Assembly (NCBI GenBank): GCA_900548455.1 | Contig: URKQ01000055.1 | Coordinates: 1-12,663 of the forward strand | DNA from: an uncultured Clostridium sp. | Lineage (GTDB): Bacteria; Bacillota; Clostridia; Clostridiales; Clostridiaceae | DNA length: 12,663 nucleotides | Direction of reading: 5' to 3' | In this document: one piece after another, positions 1-6,077 of the stretch | How the letters are laid out: each line of letters opens with the position of its first letter | Position numbering within the stretch: position 1 is the stretch's first letter | Made by a program: the position numbers and the translations under genes | The notes under the pieces: generated by a model | What the model was told of the DNA's origin: nothing | Seen by the model: the letters and a program-made list of their open reading frames with translations, nothing else | Databases searched by the model: none

Positions 1-104
1 TTTTCAAAAGGAACCTTATGGTTCCCTTTGAGTATCTCTCCTTAACAAGGAGGGAACAGGGTCCCCTTCCAACCCCCGTTAGGAAAAGCCGTGCACACGC
101 TGAT
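1..104. other. GC-rich block of consecutive hairpins, identity unknown
   Basis: About 50 of the first 100 bases are G or C, in a window that is otherwise strongly AT-rich. Four consecutive stem-loops can be drawn: 7-15 with 20-29 (one bulge), 36-43 with 47-54 (8 bp, loop AAC), 67-73 with 78-85 (one bulge, loop CCCC), and a short one at 87-101. Frame 3 on the plus strand is open to a stop at 105-107, but it has no ribosome binding site and a low-complexity product I do not recognise. One minus-strand frame is also open. In AT-rich clostridial genomes such blocks are usually structured RNAs or the ends of mobile elements, for example the right end and guide-RNA scaffold of an IS200/IS605 or IStron element. 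That assignment is a guess, because the block is cut by the window edge. The remaining bases, 105-164, are ordinary AT-rich spacer. Confidence 0.4.
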
Positions 105-164
105 TAAATTATTGTCTAGCATAACTTGTACATTCTATCAATTTATTTTACTACAGAGCCAATA

Positions 165-200
165 AAAAAGCTCAAACTGAGAAATCAGTTTGAGCTTTTT
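165..200 (-). terminator. Rho-independent terminator of the flippase gene, probably bidirectional
   Basis: A perfect 16-bp stem (165-180 paired with 185-200, arm AAAAAGCTCAAACTGA) has a GAAA/TTTC tetraloop. Read leftward it ends in a run of six T (169 down to 164), so it is a strong terminator for the minus-strand gene. Read rightward the stem ends in a T tract followed by CTTATT, so it may also stop plus-strand transcription coming from the left edge. The stop codon of the flippase gene (185-187) lies inside the hairpin. Confidence 0.9.
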
Positions 201-1690
201 CTTATTAGTAAACTAGAAATAAAAAATAGAGAAAAGGCAATTATAATTATAATAATACATTTTAGAACTTCTAAATTTGCAGGCATTATATTATAAACTA
301 GTTTTGTTAGTATATAAATAAAGATAGAGAGAAGTGCTATAATAAAAATCTCGCCAATTGGAAGAGATAAGTCAACCTCTTTGCCTATAAAGTATAAGTT
401 AAATGCTAGACCAATAATAGAAGTTAAAACTAATGAAATTCCATAACCATATATATTAATTGATGGTATACCTATTAAAAAGAAAATTAGAACTAATTCT
501 ATTAAAGCTGTGGCTATAGAACTAATAAGTATTATTTTTTGCTTACCTATGCCATTTAGAATACTATAGGTACAATAGTGACAATACATAAATGGAGCAG
601 ATATTGCAGCAATTTTTATATAGGAACTTATATCTGTACGTTTAAAAAATAAGTTACCTAATATATCAGGACACACAAAACAGATTATAGCAGTTGAAAT
701 ACCTAGGATAAAACATATTTTTATAACTTCATTTATTCTAGTACTTATGTTTGATTTTCGGCTTAACTTCTTTGATATGTCCGGTATAATTACAGTGGAT
801 AGAGAATTGACAACTATAAGAGGAAAGTAAATTATAGCTAGTGCCATTCCGTTGAATTTACCTATAACCTCTAGAGCTCCGATATAATCAAACCCTGCAA
901 CCATGAGTCTTCTTGGAACCATTAAAGTAGAGACACTTTGTAGAGCTGTTGTTAAAAAGCCATTAATAGCTAAGGGTACAGCTATTACAAGAATATTAAA
1001 TAGAAGTTGAAGGTTATTTTCTGTCCTTACAGCATTAGTAGTAGGGATTTTTTTTATGCTTTTATGATAAAAGCAGAATAACCATATAAAACTTATTACT
1101 TCACCTACAGTGAAAGCAAAGTAGGTGGCAGCTACTGTGTCTTTTATAGTCTTTAATGAAAATATAGTAATAATGCTAACTAGTAAAATCATTCTAACGG
1201 CCTTTTCTACAATATCTATAACTGAAGGAGTGATAACTTCAGATACACCATAGAAATATCCTTTATATACACAAGATATAGCAATAAAAATTATGGCTGG
1301 TGAAGCAATCCACAGTGAAAGAATAGCTCTAGAGTCTTTTATTATGTAGTTACTAATTATTGGTGTTAATAAAAACATGAAACCAGCTACTAGGACTGAC
1401 CAAATTATAATAAAACCTTTTGTTACCCTTACGGTTTTATGTAAGTCCATATATCTATGTGTTCCTAAGTAAGCAGAGGTTTCTCTAGAAATAGCAGCAA
1501 TTATGCCACCGCAAACTAAACAACAAAACAAATCGTAGATAGGCATTACTAAGCCATAAAGTCCAACTCCTTCAGGACCAAGTTGCCTAGATAAAATAAT
1601 TGAGAACATAAATCTAAGTACACCCATTGCTAAATTAGATAGTGTAAGTACAAATGTATCTCTATAAAAGTTATCCTTTTCTATTTCCAT
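185..1690 (-). CDS. spoVB: SpoVB-like polysaccharide/lipid flippase (MOP/MATE-type)
   Basis: This is a polytopic membrane protein of 501 residues, about the family's usual length. It has around a dozen or more hydrophobic segments. Near the N-terminus it carries the SpoVB/polysaccharide-exporter signature: an amphipathic first helix, then ILSRQLGPEGVGLYGLVMPIY and the segment with GGIIAAISRE. In Bacillus subtilis SpoVB acts in spore cortex synthesis and belongs to the lipid-linked oligosaccharide flippase superfamily. The same role here is inferred. The start chosen is ATG at 1690, preceded by GGAGGG seven bases upstream and giving MEIEKDNFYRDT, which matches where the family begins. An in-frame TTG at 1843 would add 51 residues, but it overlaps a candidate promoter and the extension looks unrelated to the family. 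The gene stands alone and is transcribed leftward into a strong terminator. Paralogous flippases exist in many clostridia, so the exact spoVB orthology is less certain than the family. Confidence 0.82.
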   Translation of the reverse strand: MEIEKDNFYRDTFVLTLSNLAMGVLRFMFSIILSRQLGPEGVGLYGLVMPIYDLFCCLVCGGIIAAISRETSAYLGTHRYMDLHKTVRVTKGFIIIWSVLVAGFMFLLTPIISNYIIKDSRAILSLWIASPAIIFIAISCVYKGYFYGVSEVITPSVIDIVEKAVRMILLVSIITIFSLKTIKDTVAATYFAFTVGEVISFIWLFCFYHKSIKKIPTTNAVRTENNLQLLFNILVIAVPLAINGFLTTALQSVSTLMVPRRLMVAGFDYIGALEVIGKFNGMALAIIYFPLIVVNSLSTVIIPDISKKLSRKSNISTRINEVIKICFILGISTAIICFVCPDILGNLFFKRTDISSYIKIAAISAPFMYCHYCTYSILNGIGKQKIILISSIATALIELVLIFFLIGIPSINIYGYGISLVLTSIIGLAFNLYFIGKEVDLSLPIGEIFIIALLSIFIYILTKLVYNIMPANLEVLKCIIIIIIAFSLFFISSLLIRKSSN

Positions 1691-1748
1691 TATATTTCCC
1701 TCCAATTGGTGCAGTAAATTTCGGTAGTTATTTTCAAAATTAATACAT

Positions 1749-1784
1749 AGCTGTGTATGCGTCACTATAAATGCATACACAGCT
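1749..1784 (-). repeat. 12-bp perfect inverted repeat in the flippase leader
   Basis: AGCTGTGTATGC (1749-1760) is the exact reverse complement of GCATACACAGCT (1773-1784), with a 12-base loop. It lies 58 bases upstream of the chosen flippase start and just downstream of the candidate sigma-E-type promoter, so it would form a hairpin at the very 5' end of that transcript. Neither side has a good T run, so it is not an obvious terminator. It could be an operator or an mRNA-stabilising 5' hairpin. Function is unknown. Confidence 0.6.
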
Positions 1785-1791
1785 TTATATA

Positions 1792-1819
1792 ATAAGTATG
1801 ACGACATAAATAGAAATAT
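1792..1819 (-). promoter_or_regulatory. Candidate sigma-E-type sporulation promoter for the flippase gene
   Basis: Reading leftward there is ATATT (1819-1815), then exactly 14 bases, then CATACTTAT (1800-1792). This resembles the sigma-E pattern (ATATT-like -35 and CATAcA-T -10, spaced 13-15). B. subtilis spoVB is known to be sigma-E dependent, so the match is in the expected place. Transcription would begin near 1785, directly at the inverted repeat and downstream of the in-frame TTG at 1843, which supports the shorter protein. An overlapping sigma-A-like alternative (TTGATA at 1843-1838, AATATT at 1820-1815, 17-base spacer) cannot be excluded. Confidence 0.45.
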
Positions 1820-1949
1820 TCTATTGAAGGATTTTTTTATCAATAATTTCCCTTTGGGTAATTTAATAGTAATTATTTAAATATAATAGTTAATAGATAT
1901 AGTATTGTAATACATATATATAATTGCGAATAATTGGAGTGGAGGATAT

Positions 1950-3143
1950 ATGAAAAGAATAATTGGATGGATATTATTGTTAGTTATTGCAGTGGGAACA
2001 ATTTTTGTAGTCAATGAGAAAAGAAAAATATATGAAGATATATCTACTGATAACACTGATATTGAATTAAAAATTAGATATAAAGGTTTACGTAAAGCTG
2101 TAGATTTTACTATGGATGATGAAAATATATACGTTGCATTTGAAAAAAGGATTCTTTGTATTCCTATAAGTGGTGAACCCTATAATTTTTTAGAAGGTGA
2201 TGATTTAAATATAAAGTCTCTTGAACTCTGTGGTGATAAACTTTTCTTTATATCTGATCATTCTTTAAAAAGTATCCATACTATGACTGGAGAGATTGAA
2301 ACTTATCTGGAAGGTATTCCTAGTTATGGTGATTATAAAGATATTATTATAAAGGTATATGGTGATTCTATATATTTAGCTATTGGTGCTGCTACTAATT
2401 CAGGCATAGTGGGGGAAGATAATAAGTGGTATCAGGAATATGATGAATTTCATGATATTCCATCTTATGATTTAATACTTAAACAAAATACAGAGGGGGC
2501 TTTTGTTACCAAGGGAAGTGGAAATACTCAAAAACAAATTATAAAAGGAGAAAAAGTAGGAACATCTTCAATTGTTGAAATTAATGTTAATACGAAGGAA
2601 GTTTCTACTTTTGCCTGGGGATTAAGAAATATTAAAGGATTAGATATATCATCAGATGGTAGGTTATTTGCTACAGTAGGTGGTTATGAAAATAGAGGAA
2701 TAAGACCTGTTAAGGGAGATAGTGATTACATTTACGAAATTAAGAAAGGATGTTGGTATGGTTTTCCTGACTATTCAGGTGGTGATCCTTTATCTTCACC
2801 AAGGTTTTATAATGGTGAGAATAAAACAGAACTACTACTTGCAGAAAAGCCTATGAATGTTCCAGCCCCTTCATATCAACATGATAAAGTTGATAGTTTA
2901 ACCTGGCTAGTTATTGACAAGGGAGGTATAATAAACAAAGAGGGTAATGACTATATATATTTTTATGATTCTGTAGATAAAAAGATAAATTATTCACATA
3001 TTAATGGCGCTCCAAGGGAGCTATTTAAATTTAAAGGCGGTGCAGAAGTTTCTAGAATGAAAATTTTAAATGAAGCTCTTTATATATTAGATGGAAATAG
3101 TGGATTTTTATATACCATAGGAATGAAAAATCAAGGTAAGTAG
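1950..3143 (+). CDS. Membrane-anchored beta-propeller, sorbosone/glucose dehydrogenase superfamily
   Basis: The product has 397 residues. Residues 4-21 form a hydrophobic signal or anchor helix after MKR. There is no lipobox cysteine and no clear cleavage site, so the protein is probably tethered outside the membrane. The rest fits a six-bladed propeller of the soluble PQQ-type glucose/L-sorbosone dehydrogenase superfamily. Matching motifs are YLAIGAATNSG (142-152), GTSSIVEINVNT (204-215), WGLRNIKGLDIS (223-234), DGRLFATVGGYENRG (236-250) and GCWYGFPDYSGGDP (267-280). Where relatives usually have a Gly-His pair before the YxxIG strand, this protein has Gly-Asp (127-128), so the catalytic base may be missing. 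Enzyme activity, substrate and PQQ use are therefore doubtful. The start is ATG, with GGAGTGGAGG at 1936-1945. The gene is a single transcription unit with its own terminator, divergent from the flippase. A spore-envelope or cell-surface role is possible but unproven. Confidence 0.75.
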   Translation: MKRIIGWILLLVIAVGTIFVVNEKRKIYEDISTDNTDIELKIRYKGLRKAVDFTMDDENIYVAFEKRILCIPISGEPYNFLEGDDLNIKSLELCGDKLFFISDHSLKSIHTMTGEIETYLEGIPSYGDYKDIIIKVYGDSIYLAIGAATNSGIVGEDNKWYQEYDEFHDIPSYDLILKQNTEGAFVTKGSGNTQKQIIKGEKVGTSSIVEINVNTKEVSTFAWGLRNIKGLDISSDGRLFATVGGYENRGIRPVKGDSDYIYEIKKGCWYGFPDYSGGDPLSSPRFYNGENKTELLLAEKPMNVPAPSYQHDKVDSLTWLVIDKGGIINKEGNDYIYFYDSVDKKINYSHINGAPRELFKFKGGAEVSRMKILNEALYILDGNSGFLYTIGMKNQGK

Positions 3144-3159
3144 TAGATACATTGTAATT

Positions 3160-3194
3160 AAGAAGCTACTTTTAAAAAATGGTGGCTTCTTTTT
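3160..3194 (+). terminator. Rho-independent terminator after the beta-propeller gene
   Basis: AGAAGCTAC (3161-3169) pairs with GTGGCTTCT (3182-3190), including one G-U pair, around a 12-base AT-rich loop. The right arm runs into five T (3190-3194). It lies 17 bases after the stop codon. A smaller A5-GGG-T run at about 3202-3216 follows and may add to termination. Confidence 0.8.
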
Positions 3195-3288
3195 GCGCTG
3201 TAAAAAGGGTTTTTTTAAATACATAAAGAATAGTAACACTATAATTTATTTTAGGCTTTGTAGAAAAATAGAGTAATAGAATATACAA

Positions 3289-3302
3289 GTATAAATTTAT
3301 AC
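3289..3302. promoter_or_regulatory. 14-bp palindrome upstream of the methyltransferase-like gene
   Basis: GTATAAATTTATAC is a perfect palindrome 28 bases upstream of the next start codon. It contains a TATAAA that could serve as a -10 element, but I see no good -35 at the matching distance. TATAAT at 3240-3245 is an alternative -10, also without a clear -35. The position suits an operator, but AT-rich palindromes arise easily by chance here. Confidence 0.25.
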
Positions 3303-3330
3303 AGAGCCGTATTTTATATAGAGGTGTACT

Positions 3331-3840
3331 ATGGAGAATATATTTATTAGTTTGGAAAAAGAAGTTTTTAAAGGAAATGTCTTAGATATAACTTATGATA
3401 ATAGATCTGTCATTTACAATGTTAATAAGTACTATGATAACTTTGTAGAAGTAGATTATTTAGATGGCAGTAGTAAAGATAAAGAAGAAATAGCTAATTA
3501 TTACGATAGCTGTATTTTGTTTTTTTCTTTAAATAAATTAAATGGAATAAGGGAAAGACAGAGTCTATTTAAAGATATATATAACTTAATGAATCCAAAT
3601 GGATATCTTTATATTTGGGACATAAATAAAGAATTATATAAAACTACAAGTAAAACTATAATTGTAGGTCTTCCTGACAATACTATTACTAGATTTCAAG
3701 TTAATTGTAAAAATCTTATGATGAATAATAGTAAGGCTGAAATAATAAAAGATCTAGAAGAGTTTTTCGTTTTAGTAGAAGTAGTTACCTCAGATGAAGC
3801 GTTTAAAATTGTTTGCAAAAGAAAGGAAGAAATTAATTAA
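3331..3840 (+). CDS. Small degenerate class I methyltransferase-like protein
   Basis: This is a 169-residue protein with the strand order of a class I SAM methyltransferase. The motif I region is GNVLDITYD (15-23), the acidic end of the second strand is VEVD (39-42), YDSCILFFSL (58-67) fits motif II, and LMNPNGYLYIWDI (86-98) fits the post-II/III strand before a beta-rich C-terminus. Motif I lacks the usual GxGxG glycines, so SAM binding is uncertain; it may be an inactive or partner subunit. It is shorter than typical class I enzymes. GAGGTG at 3321-3326 precedes the ATG. Its TAA stop shares one base with the ATG of the next gene (TAATG), so the two are almost certainly translationally coupled. 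It probably works with the radical SAM protein, but neither substrate is known. Family assignment is moderate and function is unknown. Confidence 0.65.
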   Translation: MENIFISLEKEVFKGNVLDITYDNRSVIYNVNKYYDNFVEVDYLDGSSKDKEEIANYYDSCILFFSLNKLNGIRERQSLFKDIYNLMNPNGYLYIWDINKELYKTTSKTIIVGLPDNTITRFQVNCKNLMMNNSKAEIIKDLEEFFVLVEVVTSDEAFKIVCKRKEEIN

Positions 3841-5510
3841 TGAAAGTAATTTTAGTAGCAGTAAATTCTAAGTTTATTCACAGTAATTTAGCAGTAAGGT
3901 ATTTAAAATCATACACTAAAGATTTAAATTATCAGTGTGATTTTAAAGAGTTTTCAATCAATGATAGAGAAGAGAGAGTAGTGGAAGAGATTTTAAAGGA
4001 TAAACCGGATATTATAGGTTTCTCCTGCTACATTTGGAATATTGAATTTGTGAAAAAAGTTTCTAAACTGATAAAGTTGATTAACCCTGAAATAGAAGTA
4101 TTTTATGGAGGTCCAGAAACAAGTTATGATCCGATAGAATTTTTAATGGAAAATGTGGGAGAATATCTTATTGAAGGAGAAGGTGAAGAAACTTATAGAG
4201 AATTTATTGAAAGCAAATTAAATTTATCACCTTTAGAAGATATAAAAGGGTTATATTATCGAAAAGAAGGAAAAATAATTTATGGAGGAAAAAGAAATCT
4301 TATGGATATGAATAAGATAGTTTTTCCTTATGAGGAAGGAGATGACTTAAAGAATAAAATTGTATACTATGAAGCATCTAGAGGCTGTCCTTTTAATTGC
4401 AAATACTGTTTATCATCAACCACCCATGGAGTTAGATTCCTAGACATGGATAGAGTTTTAAGAGAGTTGCAATTCTTTATAAATAAAAAAGTAAGATTAG
4501 TAAAGTTTGTAGACAGAACTTTTAATTGCAATAAAGTTTTTGCCAATACAATATGGAAATATCTAATTGAAAAGGGAGGAGAAACCTGCTTTCACTTTGA
4601 GGTTTCTGCAGATTTATTCTCAAAGGAATCTATGGAAATACTAAAAGAAGCTCCAAAGGGAATGTTTCAATTTGAAGTTGGAGTTCAAACTACCAATGAT
4701 GTTATTTTGAGAAATATTAATAGAACAATTAAATTTGCCACAATTAAAGAAAAGGTTCAGGAATTAAATGAACTAAACAATATTAAGCAGCATCTTGATT
4801 TAATTGCAGGCTTGCCAGGAGAGGATTTTAATTCTTTTAGAAAATCTTTTAATGAAGTTTATGAGATTAGTCCTGAAGAACTTCAACTTGGATTTTTAAA
4901 GCTTTTAAGAGGATCTCAGATGAGGGCAGAAAGTGAGAAATGGGGCATGGTATATTCACCATATCCGCCATATGAAATTCTAAAAACTAAAGATATTAGT
5001 TATAATGAATTATTAGTTCTAAAGAAAGTTGAGCATATGGTCGATAAATACCTTAATAGTGGAAAGTTTTATAAAATACTAAATTTTTTCGTTTTTAGTG
5101 CTAAGTTTAAAGATGTATTTGAATTCTATTATGAACTGTCTAGGTTTTATGATGAATGTGGATACTTTGAAAGAAGCATTTCTGCTATAGAATACTATGA
5201 GCTCTTTGTAAAATTTAACAGAAAACTATGTGTAGGAAATGAAAAGTTACTTTTAGATATTATAAGATATGAGTATTTCGCTTTTAATAACACTAAGTGG
5301 ATTCCAGAATTTTTAAAGGTTGAAATGACAAAAGAAGAGGAAAGGTTGTTGAAGGAAAAAATATTAAAGGAATATTCCGTTAAAAATATTAACAAAATAA
5401 GTATAATTAAATTTACTAACGATATGGAAAAGTATATTCATAGTGGAGAAATTGAAGAAAAAGAGTGTTATATTGCATATTTTGCAGATGGAAGAAAAAT
5501 ATTTGTTTAA
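3840..5510 (+). CDS. B12-binding-domain radical SAM protein (DUF4080 type)
   Basis: This 556-residue protein has three parts. Residues 1-125 form a cobalamin-binding-like Rossmann domain, starting MKVILVAVNSKFIHSNLAVRYL and including DIIGFSCYIWN and VFYGGPETS. No DxHxxG cobalamin-ligand motif is visible, so any B12 would be bound without a protein histidine. The radical SAM core holds the cluster motif CPFNCKYC, with Cys183, Cys187 and Cys190 ligating a [4Fe-4S] cluster. Later core elements are FKFVDRTFN-like (VKFVDRTFNCN), FEVGVQTTN and HLDLIAGLPGED. The C-terminal region of about 180 residues fits the DUF4080 extension of clostridial family members. Relatives include anaerobic methylthiotransferases and methyl-transferring or cyclising enzymes, but this subfamily's reaction is not known to me. 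The start overlaps the previous stop by one base, with AAGGA 12 bases upstream. It is likely cytoplasmic and oxygen-sensitive. I see no convincing terminator after it. Confidence 0.88.
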   Translation: MKVILVAVNSKFIHSNLAVRYLKSYTKDLNYQCDFKEFSINDREERVVEEILKDKPDIIGFSCYIWNIEFVKKVSKLIKLINPEIEVFYGGPETSYDPIEFLMENVGEYLIEGEGEETYREFIESKLNLSPLEDIKGLYYRKEGKIIYGGKRNLMDMNKIVFPYEEGDDLKNKIVYYEASRGCPFNCKYCLSSTTHGVRFLDMDRVLRELQFFINKKVRLVKFVDRTFNCNKVFANTIWKYLIEKGGETCFHFEVSADLFSKESMEILKEAPKGMFQFEVGVQTTNDVILRNINRTIKFATIKEKVQELNELNNIKQHLDLIAGLPGEDFNSFRKSFNEVYEISPEELQLGFLKLLRGSQMRAESEKWGMVYSPYPPYEILKTKDISYNELLVLKKVEHMVDKYLNSGKFYKILNFFVFSAKFKDVFEFYYELSRFYDECGYFERSISAIEYYELFVKFNRKLCVGNEKLLLDIIRYEYFAFNNTKWIPEFLKVEMTKEEERLLKEKILKEYSVKNINKISIIKFTNDMEKYIHSGEIEEKECYIAYFADGRKIFV

Positions 5511-5578
5511 TTCTTACTACAAACATATGTCTATTTATAATAAATATTATTAATTTTCTATAACATTTTCAGATTCTA

Positions 5579-5606
5579 TTGAATTTAATTATAATTTTGA
5601 TATAAT
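5579..5606 (+). promoter_or_regulatory. Candidate sigma-A promoter of the V-type ATPase operon
   Basis: TTGAAT (5579-5584) and a perfect TATAAT (5601-5606) are 16 bases apart. A TGA just before the -10 gives an extended -10 (TGnTATAAT). It is the best promoter match in the 240-base gap between the radical SAM gene and the ATPase genes. It would give a leader of about 138 bases ahead of ntpF. Confidence 0.7.
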
Positions 5607-5631
5607 ATACTAAAAGATAACTTTTAAAACG

Positions 5632-5661
5632 TTTAATAATTCCTTATAAAGAGTTATTAAA
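5632..5661 (+). promoter_or_regulatory. Leader hairpin upstream of the ATPase operon
   Basis: TTTAATAATTC (5632-5642) pairs with GAGTTATTAAA (5651-5661), an 11-bp AT-rich stem with one G-U pair and an 8-base loop. It lies about 20 bases after the predicted transcription start. No T run follows, so it is unlikely to be a terminator or attenuator. It may stabilise the mRNA. I recognise no known riboswitch in the leader. Confidence 0.45.
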
Positions 5662-5750
5662 TACCTCTTATGCTGGTTTTATGATGAAATATTGAGCGTA
5701 AGTATTTTAATGAACATGTTAATTTATCTTTTGCAAAAGGTGGTGATATT

Positions 5751-6077
5751 TTGGCACAAGAAGCTATAAATAAGATTCAAGAAGCTGAAGCTGTAGCAGC
5801 AAAAACAGTTTCCGATGCTATGGAAGAAAGCAAGAAGATTATTAATTCAGCTCAAAGTAAGGCTGTGGAAGAATTTAATTCTATCATTAGTTTAGCTAAT
5901 AAAAATGCTAAGTTAATGAAAGATGAAGCTCAAAGACAAGGAGAAGAAGAAGCAAAACCTTCTCTTGCTAAGGGAGATAAGGATGTAGAGGTTATTCTAA
6001 ATACATCCAAAGAAAAAATTAATTCAGCAGTTAGTTTAGTAATTGGAAGGATAGTGAAGTTCAATGGCAATAGTTAA
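5751..6077 (+). CDS. ntpF: V/A-type ATPase subunit G/H (peripheral stalk, NtpF-like)
   Basis: This 108-residue, charged, alanine- and glutamate-rich protein is almost wholly predicted coiled coil, as expected for the peripheral-stalk G/H subunit. That subunit pairs with subunit E to hold the catalytic head against subunit I. The heptad-like N-terminal half (AINKIQEAEAVAAKTVSDAM) and the C-terminal INSAVSLVIGRIV match the family's closing segment. The start is TTG at 5751, set by an almost ideal ribosome binding site AAGGTGGTGAT four bases upstream; no ATG lies near. It is the first gene of the operon, as ntpF is in E. hirae. Its last 14 bases overlap the next gene, which suggests coupling. 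Sequence in this family is poorly conserved, so the call rests on length, coiled-coil character and position. Confidence 0.85.
   Translation: MAQEAINKIQEAEAVAAKTVSDAMEESKKIINSAQSKAVEEFNSIISLANKNAKLMKDEAQRQGEEEAKPSLAKGDKDVEVILNTSKEKINSAVSLVIGRIVKFNGNS

Noticed and set aside
18..107. 29-codon open frame in the GC-rich block
   Set aside because: It has no ribosome binding site, unusual composition, and overlaps four hairpins; an opposite-strand frame is equally open, so coding is not supported.
1691..1843. 51-residue N-terminal extension of the flippase from TTG 1843
   Set aside because: It lacks family resemblance, overlaps a likely promoter and a perfect inverted repeat, and a much better start with GGAGGG exists at 1690.
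5195..5395. Minus-strand open frame inside the radical SAM gene
   Set aside because: It is the antisense of a confident gene, with low-complexity product and no ribosome binding site.
5539..5553. TAATA...TATTA stem after the radical SAM gene as a terminator
   Set aside because: The stem is only five A-T pairs and the following bases are not a real T run; too weak to call.
5710..5769. 19-residue leader peptide overlapping the ntpF start (MNMLIYLLQKVVIFW...)
   Set aside because: There is no ribosome binding site before its ATG, and its frame is open only briefly across the ntpF binding site; probably chance.
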